A DNA stretch of 64,000 bases, taken from contig CP071493.1 in assembly GCA_017354895.1 (NCBI GenBank), forward strand, positions 7,068,001 through 7,132,000, read 5' to 3'. The notes under the pieces are model-generated. The model ran no database searches, was not told where the DNA came from, and saw nothing but the letters and a program-made list of their open reading frames with translations. Below are positions 49,745 through 58,803 of this stretch, piece after piece. Position numbers and translations under genes: made by a program. The first letter of the stretch is position 1; each line of letters starts with the position of its first letter. The DNA is from Podospora comata (taxonomy: Eukaryota; Ascomycota; Sordariomycetes; Sordariales; Podosporaceae).

Positions 49745-50920
49745 CTTCTAAAACAGCACTGCTGGGACCCTTCGAAAGACCAAGTTATAGTGCTAAAGAA
49801 GTCTTTATACGGCCTAAAACAGGCCCCTTACCTGTGGCAACAGAAGGTTACGGCACTAGCCAAATCCCTGGGCTATAGCCCACTGGTCTCTGACTCGGCT
49901 ACCTATTACAACCCTCATAAAGGCATCTTCATAGTGAGCCACGTCGACGACTGCCTACTCATTGGACCTTCTATAACAGCCATCCAAGCACTGAAGCTAC
50001 AGTTGGCTCAGGCTTACGATATAGAGGACTTAGGCCCTGCCAAGTTCTTTCTCGGGGTCCAAATTGAAAGAAATAGGCGTAAAAGGCTACTTTGGCTTCA
50101 CCAAAAGGCCTATATCCAAGAGGCTGTCAAGCACTTCGGGGTCAGTACTCACGCACCTGCCATACCGCTCTCTCCAGGCCTTACAGGCCCTGAAACTCCC
50201 TCTGAGCCACTAAGTAAGGCCGATACCAAGCTATACCAGAGCCTACTAGGCACTACTACCTACCCGATGACCCAGACCCGAGCCGATATTGCCCACTCTG
50301 TTCAGTGGCTTTCCCGGCACTTGCAGACACCTAAGGTAGCCCACTTAAAAGCAGCCAAAAGGCTGTTAAGCTACCTATACGGCACTATGGACCTAGCGAT
50401 ACAGTTAGGCGGCACGGGTAGTATCAAGCCTATAGGCTACACTGACAGCGATTTCGCCAGCTGTAAAACTACTGCTCGGTCTACGTACGGCTACTTATTT
50501 TTGGTGGGAGGCGGCCCTATAAGCTGGAAATCTAAACGAGCGCCTACGGTGGCCTACAGCACCCTCGAGGCCGAATATACGGCCTTAATCGAAGGCAACC
50601 GGGAAGCCCTGTGGCTTAGAGGGCTATACAGTGAAATTCAGCGCTCTTTACAGGGCCCTACCCCCCTAAGGTGCGATAACCAAGGCGCTATAGAGACGGC
50701 CCAAAATCCGAAGCACCACAACCGTACTAAGCACACGCTCCTCAAATTCCAGGGCGTCAGAGAGAGCGTTACAGAAGGAAATATCACTATATCCTTCGTG
50801 CCTACAGAGGATATGGTAGCCGACGGCCTAACTAAGGCGCTACCAGCCCCTAAGTTCCAGCGCTTCTTGGAGCTGATGAACTACCGAAAGCCCTATACTT
50901 ATAAGGGCCCTACGGCCTAG
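49739..50920 (+). CDS. Copia reverse transcriptase C-terminal part and RNase H
   Basis: This is open from about 49739 to the stop at 50918-50920, with no start codon of its own expected. It begins at DLLKQHCWDPSKDQ and shows KKSLYGLKQAPYLW. The catalytic box is VSHVDDCLLIG, with HVDD in place of the usual YVDD. It continues with the thumb region and the RNase H motifs GYTDSDFASC, WKSKRAPTVAYSTLEAEY and RCDNQGAIE, then HHNRTKH and VPTEDMVADGLTKALP. Domain content is complete. Confidence 0.92.
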   Translation: MDLLKQHCWDPSKDQVIVLKKSLYGLKQAPYLWQQKVTALAKSLGYSPLVSDSATYYNPHKGIFIVSHVDDCLLIGPSITAIQALKLQLAQAYDIEDLGPAKFFLGVQIERNRRKRLLWLHQKAYIQEAVKHFGVSTHAPAIPLSPGLTGPETPSEPLSKADTKLYQSLLGTTTYPMTQTRADIAHSVQWLSRHLQTPKVAHLKAAKRLLSYLYGTMDLAIQLGGTGSIKPIGYTDSDFASCKTTARSTYGYLFLVGGGPISWKSKRAPTVAYSTLEAEYTALIEGNREALWLRGLYSEIQRSLQGPTPLRCDNQGAIETAQNPKHHNRTKHTLLKFQGVRESVTEGNITISFVPTEDMVADGLTKALPAPKFQRFLELMNYRKPYTYKGPTA

Positions 50921-50943
50921 TACGTGGTCACTTAGCACTCCCA

Positions 50944-50952
50944 CAGAAGGGG
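50944..50952 (+). other. Polypurine tract of the Copia element
   Basis: The purine run AGAAGGGG directly before the 3' LTR is the usual primer for plus-strand DNA synthesis. Confidence 0.75.
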
Positions 50953-51570
50953 TGTTAACATGTGGGTACTACTAAGTGCCCTATTTACTGCCCTACAGAT
51001 TGGTATTACAGTGGGCAGTACTGCTATAAGCAGTAACGGAATTTCCCGGCTTGGCTCCCTCTAGAATGTTCTTTACAAGGGACCCTTGCCTAGGCTTACA
51101 GGGCCACTGTGGCCTGAGGCTTAGTCAACGAATGCTAGAACCTTCCAAAGTGGCTACGAGCTTACGCAATAAGCTGCTATAATGGTGTGATCTACAGGGC
51201 ACCCCTGCCACTGGGCGGATCGATGGATTTCCATGAGGTTCTACCAGACCCACTAAGCCCACTAACCACCCTAAGTGGTATAGGGCCTTCAGGGCCTACA
51301 GGACCCACAGTAGGCCTACGAAGGCCTATATATATAGACCTCTCTCTCTCCTGTAGAATAGTTTTCCTTTCTCTCCTCAAGGGCATTAAAGGATAATAAA
51401 AAGAGTAATAAAGGCAATTCCTATTCCTTATACTCCACTGTATTACAGTGCCTTTCCCTTCCTTCGGCACTGCCGTCGTATCCTCCCGCTTCCGCTTGCG
51501 CACTGCTGTATCCTACAGCAACCCTGTATAGGTACTATATTATAGGCCTATCAGGGCATACCAGCTAACA
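50953..51570 (+). repeat. Copia 3' LTR
   Basis: 618 bp. Against the 5' LTR it differs at four places: GAAGG/GGGCGG, a CCAGGACCC...GGCCCC region shorter by three bases, a TA-repeat and CT-repeat change, and a three-base A insertion. These add up exactly to the two-base length difference. Confidence 0.95.
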
Positions 51571-51575
51571 TAAGT
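51571..51575 (+). repeat. Target site duplication, right (TAAGT)
   Basis: Matches 45110-45114 exactly and borders the 3' LTR. Confidence 0.9.
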
Positions 51576-51947
51576 ATTAGTAGATATAGGAAAGTAGGTT
51601 AGGCTAACGGGATTTCGGCCTAGGAGGGGGAGCGTCGTATTACGGCTTAATATTTAGTGGGGCGTAGGCGTACCACGTACTAATTATTAATACGGGAGCT
51701 CGGGCTAATTAGAACGGGATTATTAGGATCGAGGATTAATCCAGAAGAGTTAATCCTAAAAGGGATAGTATCGATAAGATCGATAGTCGAGCCTATCGAT
51801 TTAGGATAGTGCTAGGCTTGGTACGAGGTCTATATATATGGAGGAACTGGCTAGTGTAGATAGATAGTTCCGTAGTATATAATTTAAGCTTATATTTACG
51901 GTATCTAGTGTTTATATTAAGACATCTTATTATGCATTATTTAGCTG
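51576..51947. other. Probable remnant LTR body, gypsy-like
   Basis: Moderately AT-rich with CG-containing words. A TATATATATGG box at about 51831-51841 is followed about 110 bp later by the LTR end copy 2, so this looks like the U3/R part of an old plus-oriented LTR. The left boundary was not found; it may have been displaced by the Copia insertion. Confidence 0.4.
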
Positions 51948-52021
51948 CACCGAACCACGATTATTCAGAAGTGCCTTGGATCAGTATCCCTTTCAGAGGT
52001 TCTGGATAGGAGTTCGTTACA
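51948..52021 (+). repeat. Gypsy-like LTR end, copy 2 (best preserved)
   Basis: From CACCGAACCACG to GGAGTTCGTTACA. Fungal gypsy LTRs often begin TGTAAC and end GTTACA. It aligns over its full 74 bases with copy 3. Confidence 0.55.
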
Positions 52022-52220
52022 TTCCTCCGTATATATAAACCTTAATCCTCCAGGTACCTCCGTACCTAGCTCACCAGGTGAGCCTAGCGCTCCTGCTCAC
52101 CACTGCCAAGAGGTAAGCGCTCCACTGTCCTGCAGCCCCGCCGTTGCTTCTTACTTGATTAGTCTCCACGGCCTGCTGCAGTCTCTACTCTGCCTTGCTA
52201 TATAGTTAGTCTGTGACATA

Positions 52221-52294
52221 TACCGAACTAAGATTGTTTAGAAGTACCTTTAACTAGTATATCTTTTAAAAGTTTTAGATAAAGGTTTGTTACA
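52221..52294 (+). repeat. Gypsy-like LTR end, copy 3 (heavily RIP-like)
   Basis: This is the same length as copy 2. Most differences are C-to-T or G-to-A (for example ACCACG to ACTAAG, TTCAGA to TTTAGA, TCTGGA to TTTAGA), the RIP pattern. Confidence 0.6.
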
Positions 52295-52401
52295 CTTGCA
52301 GGCTTATATAAGATATAACTTTTAATAACTATTGTAGAGAAGTAAATTTAATTTTTGCTTAATATTTAGAATTTATTAGGATTTTTAGAGGATTATAAGT
52401 A

Positions 52402-52491
52402 ATTCATTTACCTAGATAAATTGATAGTGGAAAAAATTAGTCAATATTATGTACATACTACCAGCATTTTCGCTTGCAACTTACAGCAGTG
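52402..52491 (-). repeat. Right terminal inverted repeat of the island
   Basis: Reverse complement reads CACTGCTGTAAGTTGCAAGCG and on through TACATAATATTGAC to TTTTCCAC, the partner of 43626-43711. Confidence 0.6.
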
Positions 52492-53968
52492 GCCCTTATA
52501 CTACAAAATTATTGACATACAAAAGTAGGTTAAGCACCTGTTATATAGTGAACCATGCCTTGAAAGACAATCATTAGACCTTTCAAAGTAGTTAATAAGC
52601 TTTTAAAGATAGTTAAAAGGCCTTCAAAGATATTTAAAGAACCTATTAGCTTGCTTTTGAGGCATGATTTATGATTTGATGGCAGAAAGTTGGGACCTCG
52701 GAGTGTTGACATCTACAGGCAAGTGACACCTTCTTGCCAACGGATCGAACCGGCTGGCAGCAAGGGACGGGAAGCTGCAAGGGGAGAGAGCGGTTGCCTT
52801 ATCAGATCCTGTCAGGGACAGGGATCAAAAGAGGTGAGCTGGAAGGGTTGCTTTTGCAGAAAACAAATCAAACAACTACAATTGAATGGCGGGTTAACGG
52901 AAAAAGTGCTCAACAGAGGGGAGGCTTGGAATACAATACTTTGTACAGCAAACTCTCTTATCTTATAGAAGAGGATCCTGTGTCTTTTGAAGTAGAACCG
53001 ATCGCCTCGCGATATAGGAGTCCCGTCGTTCATTTTGGAGATGGAGCTTCAACCGTTGACGAGGTGGGGTGGCTATTTGATGGTGGGGGTCCCAGGGAAC
53101 ATCGCAATTGCAACGGTCGCCAGCATGCGGAGGGAGAAGCAGGTCCAAGAGATCGGTCTGGCAGGTGAGGGTGTCCCATCTTGGCAGTGATGGAGTGGAC
53201 GGGCGGGCATATTAAACCACCAGACTGTCCCACGCTGCTCATCGTGTTCCCGAGACCCCGCCACCCAATCGACATGCGGTTGCCGTGTTGCAGGCTGTTT
53301 TGACATCTCTCACAAATCTTACTGACGGTATACCAGGCCCGGACTGGATAATTTCAGTTGTGCCAGATTGGGAATCTCCATGAGCATACCTTTAGGCCGA
53401 ATCTTCTGGCAGTCCCTTCCCTGGAGCAAAATCAGGCAAGCAGCTCCCGACATCCGACCTTCAGCGTAGATTCAAGATCTGAGTTTTGTTTATATTCACA
53501 ACTCAACAACAGAGGCCAGGCTCTGGCTAAATCGACGCCCCGAATGCCTTCAGCGTGTCACCAACCACACAACGTTCGCTCAACGGATAGCTCCAGACCG
53601 CTGACCGCTGCCAACATCAGCCAGCCAGCCAACAACTCCCACGAAATCCTGACGGAAGAGGCGTTATTAAGCTTTCAACACCAACGTCAACATTTCTCCA
53701 CCTCGGCATTTGCCAACGATCTCGAATCTTCCTGTACCGACGACACCTGGCCCGTGAGCGTCTCACCTTCCAGGAACGATTACAAGCACAGTCACTGGAA
53801 GACAGTCCTCGATGGTCACAGATTACCAGCCCAAGACAGTCTTCATATCCATATCTTGGCCTCATCGATATCATCATCGACACAGTACCGACCCTGGTTG
53901 TACATCACGGCTGTGTACAAGGCTCTGGTCTGGGCCTCAAGCCGAGGACGGGAAGCCTCCACTTCACA
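52492..53968. other. Intergenic, promoter of the TRP-like gene
   Basis: This runs from the edge of the transposon island to the TRP-like start. An AT-rich margin to about 52680 is followed by normal composition. Open frames here are short and overlap on both strands without recognisable domains. Confidence 0.5.
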
Positions 53969-56744
53969 ATGGCAACATGGAGTGGTCAACGGACACGCCT
54001 TACAATGTTCTTGCATATCATCCTATTCACGTCTCTGTCGAGGGCTGCTAAGGTCATGTTCACGACAGGGACAGATGTTGATGGTGTGACACGAGAACTC
54101 GCTGCAAATCGGTATCCAGCTCTCTATACTGGTGATTATGGCGACTGCATGGGCGGAAACAGTCTATTCAGCATCAGCAAATTTGATGCTGCGTATTATG
54201 CCGACAACATGACGATAGTGCTTCATATGGACGGCACTAGCAGTTTGAGGAACGAGTCCCTGATGATGCGCATTGCTGTTGACGCATATGGCGAGAACCG
54301 ATTTGATAAGATCGTGAATCCTTGCAACCTCAACATTGCTAGGTGAGTCCGAATTGGCTCCGGACTTGAAAGACGTATACTTACAAACATGCAGTCTATG
54401 TCCTGTTCTTCCTGATGTGCCATTCCGAGCCTGGGTAGAAATTCGTGTTGGCCCACAGCAGATAGGGGGCATACCTGACATTGCTTACGAGATACCCGAT
54501 TTCGAAGGCACGACTCGAGTGCAAATCTTTGCCGGCTCTGGTCAACAAGAGGCTGGATGTTTCCAAGCTGCCATGCAGAACGGGAAGAGTCTTTCGCACG
54601 CGTATGTTATCGCGCCCTTCATGGGCCTTTTCACAATGGTTGCCATCATCGCCTCCTTTTCCACTGCGGCATACGGAATAAGCGTCCCTCACATGAGGAT
54701 GCACCACGCTCATTCGCTCTCCGTCTTCATCGTATTCGAAACCTTCCAGACGATATTCTTCTCGGGGGCACTTTCTGTCAAGTGGCCATCGATCCTCGTT
54801 GCATGGTGGTCAAACTTTGCCTGGTCCGCTGGCTTCATCTACGCGCCCCCTTTTGTCCAGTCGATCAACTCTTTTGCAGGCGTCCAGGGGAAGCTAGGGC
54901 ACGTCGATGGTTCCGGTCCTATGATTATCAACAGAGGAGAGCATTTAGTTGACAAGATCTATGGGCGATCTCTGATGACCAGGGGCTCGTTCAACGCCAC
55001 TGATCCCTGGCGGTATGAATGGGGTGGTGATCCAGTAGCCCCTGGGTTACCACTTCCAGGCACTTGGAGTGGCTTTCCTGCAACGCTGGCGGCCATTGGA
55101 ATTCCAGCTGCCGATGCCTTTGTGTTCGGCTTGCTTTGGTTTCTGATAGCCGTTGCTCTGGTCATGTTTGCCGTCATTGGTGCCAAGATCTTGTTTGAGG
55201 GTCTCGCGAAAGCGAGGCTGGTCAAAGAGGATAGGCTTGCCTACTTTCGCAGCTACTGGGTCGGATCCCTCGGCCATGCTCTGTTACGAACACTGGTCAT
55301 TGGGTTCTTCATGCTTATGACCCTGGCTATTTTCCAGTTCAAAATTCGGGGCTCTGTTGGCGCGATAGCAGTTGCGGCTGTGGTGTTCTTCGTTGTTTTG
55401 ATGGGGGTGACATCGCTAGTGGCGTATGGGGTCTGGTGTCGAACTCGACACGGTACTTTCACCATCACGAAGGACCGGGCTGTTTTCTACCGATCAACGT
55501 GGCGTGTTTCAATAATTTTGGAGACCAGGATAAAGGAGCTCAACTTGGAGGTCAAGCCTATCCTCAGCATCCCAGTCTACCGCCTTCGACACAACAACCA
55601 CGATGACGACTACCCTACCGTCCATCTAGATCAGCTGTACGTCAAGAGATTTGCATGGCTCACAGCGCGCTACAGACGCACACGGTGGTGGTTCTTTGCT
55701 TACTACATTACATATTCATTTGTTCGAGCAGCTTTCATAGGAGGAGCTGGCGACGTTCCTCTTGTGCAGGTTTACGGTGTACTGGCGCTTGACATAGTCA
55801 ACCTTGCCATCAGCGTTATCTCAAAACCCTTCGAAGGAACTCGAAACACAGCTATGGGTGTCTGGATACTCGGCCTTTGCAAGATATTGACCACCGGCAT
55901 CTCGATTGCTTTTCTTCCTCAGCTCAAAGTCAACCGTATTATCACGACTGCGCTCGGGGTAATCATCATTGTGATCCAGGGCTTCACTACCGTTGCCTTG
56001 ATCATCTTGATTATCTTGAGCGCCCTTTCTTCGAGGTTTTCGCTACTACGGAATCAAGAAGAGTTCACGCCACGATGGCTCGACAAGGTTCGCATCCGTT
56101 ATTTTGAAAAAATGCAGACAAAGGCACAAGACAGATGGAAACCCCCCAGGGGACTGGTCTCGAAGGATGATGAGATAAAAGGACCAACCACACTGCCATC
56201 GCCACACTTTTCCGTCACTGGTGTTCGACGTGGCTCTAAGATCGAAGATGACTTTGACGGCAGCACTGTACACAATTCGCAACAGTCGGTCCGTGAAAAA
56301 GGAAGCGACCAATCCTTGACCGAGCAGCCTCGTGGCCGTCACAGCCAGGCTGGTAGTGCCAGATCTCGGCTGAGTACGGGGAGTCTGCCTCGGACGGGTC
56401 GTGCGAGTCGCATGTCGTGGTCTTCAAGAGAGTGTGCGGATCCGGCTTTGCTAGAGCGGCCGGATAGTACTCTCGCCAAACGGTTGAGTGGAATCACTTT
56501 TACCGTTACACCAGACGATGGCAGTAGCATGATGACCAGGGACAATGCCAGGGTGTCGGGTGAATCGACCACCTCTCACGTCCGACCGCAAGCCAGCTAC
56601 CGCAGCTTCAGGTCACAGTCCACGTCGAGGGCGTCGAGTATCCATGAGAAGGCCAGCACTCCGACACCGACCCGGGAGACGTTTGGGTTGCCGGCGCTCA
56701 CTCGTCCATCGACATTGCCCGAGGCTGCGGAACCAGACGAGTAG
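53969..56744 (+). CDS. ML-domain TRP-like membrane protein (Flc/Pkd2 family), two exons
   Basis: Exons are 53969-54342 and 54395-56744 (donor GTGAGT, acceptor GCAG), giving about 907 aa. An N-terminal hydrophobic segment (LTMFLHIILFTSLSRA) acts as signal peptide. Next is an ML-like luminal domain with paired Cys (YGDCMGG, NPCNLNI, SLCPVLP, EAGCFQ), to about residue 190. About nine membrane segments follow between about 195 and 635; the last are IITTALGVIIIVIQGFTTVA and nearby. A cytosolic Ser/Arg-rich tail of about 250 residues ends the protein. This is the fungal TRP-like family of yeast FLC1-3 and fission yeast Pkd2, linked to Ca2+ handling, cell-wall integrity and ER/vacuole or plasma-membrane flavin and ion transport. 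Exact location is not predictable. An internal Met at residue 13 is a possible alternative start. Confidence 0.9.
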
Positions 56745-57643
56745 TCTTGTAAGACTAATACTTCTTCAAATTAGGATGGTTGTAATAATGTCAGGGCAAC
56801 AGCGTCACGGACTTTTTCTTGTCTCTCGTTTATGAGTCAGTGTTGAATAGAATTCTGGGGGTCTTGATGATGATTTCTTGGGAGGAATCTTGCATAGTGG
56901 GTGTTTTGGCGTCTTTTTACATCTTTTTGCACAATCCAACATTTTTTCCCACTTACTCTCAATCCTCGTAAGAACAAACATCAACTCCCGAAAACAGCTG
57001 CCCTCCCCCCCCCCCTCCCCCCAGAGGAATAACATGGTCCCCTGTTGTTTCCCGCGGGTTGGGTAAGCCTGCGTCATCCGTTTAGCGACCCCGCTTCAAC
57101 TCCCGAGCCCCTCCACGGTCCCCTCTTGCAGTCCCCGAATGCCCCACATGAAGGGCCTCAGATCAGTTGGGTTTGTTTGCTCGGTCCCAATTGTCCGGGC
57201 TTTCGGGCCTTACATCATGGGGGTTGTCACTGCTTTGGCGGGTTGTACCATTGGGTGATGGGGAGTCGGGATTCTTTACCCAAACTCCTTGAAACTAGCT
57301 TGGTGATGGCTGGGTTGGTCTGGCTCTTTTCGGTTCTGGATCCCCGGGTAAGTAAAGAGCTTACAAGGTCATGAGGTGATGGTTAGTCTGATTAGGAGAT
57401 GATTGTATAAGAGCCGGTGGGTGGATATATATGGGCATAATTACACCACAGGGCGCAAGACAGGCGGAGGTTTTGTTGCCGGGAGGTACCTTATAAGATA
57501 TAGCCTGCCTGCCGACCAAACACTTTTCCATTCCTCTCTGTCTTTTACCCATTGATATCTCTTACCTCCCCTCTGTCGCGTCTCGACAAGCGAGAACACA
57601 CACACCACCACCGGCACAGCGCAAAGAAGAGTACATACGCAGA
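56745..57643. other. Intergenic between the TRP-like gene and the dioxygenase
   Basis: Contains a C-run (about 57005-57020) and the promoter of the dioxygenase gene. No gene was seen. Confidence 0.5.
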
Positions 57644-58798
57644 ATGGCGGAACCGCGCAGAGAAAACTCCGGCCCTGTCGGCCCGCCGCTTTTGGACTTG
57701 ACGATTGACAACATCACGCCGAATACCATCAGGATTAATAGCCAGTCGGACGACCAGCGGTTGACGTATTTGCTGTCGAGACTGGTGACGCACCTGCATG
57801 ACTTTGCGAGGGAGACGCGGCTGAGCACGGACGAGTGGATGGCCGGGCTGGAGTTTTTGATTGCTTGTGGGAAGATCTGCAGCGAGGTGCGGAATGTAGG
57901 TCGCATCTCTTTCCGACATCTGGTGGTTCAGGGAGGGCGGTAGGCAGCAAGGTATCAGGTGCTGATGTGGGGTGACAAACAGGAATTCATCCTCCTCTCC
58001 GACACCCTCGGCCTCTCCCTCCTCCTCGACAACATCAACCACCCCAAACCCGCCGGCGCAACCGAGGGCTCCGTCCTTGGCCCTTTCCACACCCACGATG
58101 CGCCCCTCCTCGAGAACGGCGCCTCGATGACCTCCGACCCGGCGGGTGAGCCGATGCTTGCCGTTTGTACCGTCAGAGACACGGCTGGGAACCCCATTGA
58201 GGGCATCAAGATTGATATCTGGGAGACGGACAGCAGCGGGCATTATGACGTCCAACACAGCGACCGGAACGAGCCGAGCGAGAGGTGCGTCATGCTGAGT
58301 GATGAGGATGGCCGGTTCTGGTTCAAGGGGTTGAAGCCGGTGAGCTACCCAATCCCGCATGATGGGCCGGTGGGGAAGTTGCTGGAGAGGCTGGGGAGAC
58401 ATCCGTGGAGGCCGGCGCATATTCACTTCATGTTTGAGAAGGAGGGTTGGGATAAGTTGATCACGTGAGTTCTCACCTTGGCCGTGCTTTCTGGGAGGAA
58501 TTGGGATGCTGATGTTCAGATAAGGGCACTGTACCTTAAGGGTGACCCCTACGAGACCTCGGATGCCGTCTTTGGCGTCAAAAAGAGCCTCGTTATCGAG
58601 CTTGGCAAGGTAGACAAGGAGACAGCGGAGAAATATGGGGTCGAGGAAGGCACATGGCTGCTCAAACATGACTTTGTGCTCACCACGCAAAAGGACACAG
58701 AGAAGCTGAGAGACGACCTGGCCAAGGAGGCGTTGGCAAAGTTGGGCTTGCATAATCTCAAGCTGGTGGATCATCTGCCTGTGCCAGATCTAGATTAA
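57644..58798 (+). CDS. Intradiol ring-cleavage dioxygenase (catechol/hydroxyquinol 1,2-type), three exons
   Basis: Exons are 57644-57895, 57983-58464 and 58525-58798, giving about 335 aa. The enzyme opens catechol-type rings between the hydroxyls using a non-heme Fe(III). Ligands are visible: Tyr in SSGHYDVQ, Tyr in KPVSYPIPHDGP, and two His in RPAHIHFMF. An N-terminal helical dimerisation domain (about residues 40-100) precedes the beta-sandwich core, as in catechol and hydroxyquinol 1,2-dioxygenases. Substrate cannot be fixed by eye. No signal peptide is seen, so it is probably cytosolic. The last intron (58465-58524) has donor GTGAGT but seems to end in AAG. The CAG five bases upstream would bring an in-frame TAA, while AAG gives the family sequence LITALYLKGDPYETSDAVFG. 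Confidence 0.93.
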
Positions 58799-58803
58799 TG
58801 TCA

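Larger units (their letters stand above)
45115..51570 (+). mobile_element. Nearly intact Ty1/Copia LTR retrotransposon, 6456 bp
   Basis: The order is 5' LTR, primer site, 650-bp repeated leader, Gag, protease, integrase, reverse transcriptase, RNase H, polypurine tract, 3' LTR. Integrase before reverse transcriptase is the Copia order. TAAGT target duplications flank it. The two LTRs differ at four short places, mostly by 1-3 base indels, with no C-to-T excess, so insertion is recent and escaped RIP. Three -1 frame changes between about 49020 and 49744 break pol, while the rest is open. As read, this copy would not make a full polyprotein without frameshifting. Confidence 0.95.
43626..52491. 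mobile_element. Composite transposon island bounded by inverted repeats
   Basis: Sequence at 43626-43711 reappears inverted at 52402-52491. The shared core runs from GCAAGCGAAA through TACATAATAT to TTTTCCAC, with about 80 percent identity over 52 bp by eye and mostly transition differences. Between them lie a Copia solo LTR, a near-complete Copia element, gypsy-like LTR ends and AT-rich remnants. The simplest reading is an old, RIP-damaged DNA transposon or a large inverted-repeat element that later took in LTR retrotransposons. No transposase is recognisable and no clear target duplication flanks the repeats. Confidence 0.5.
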
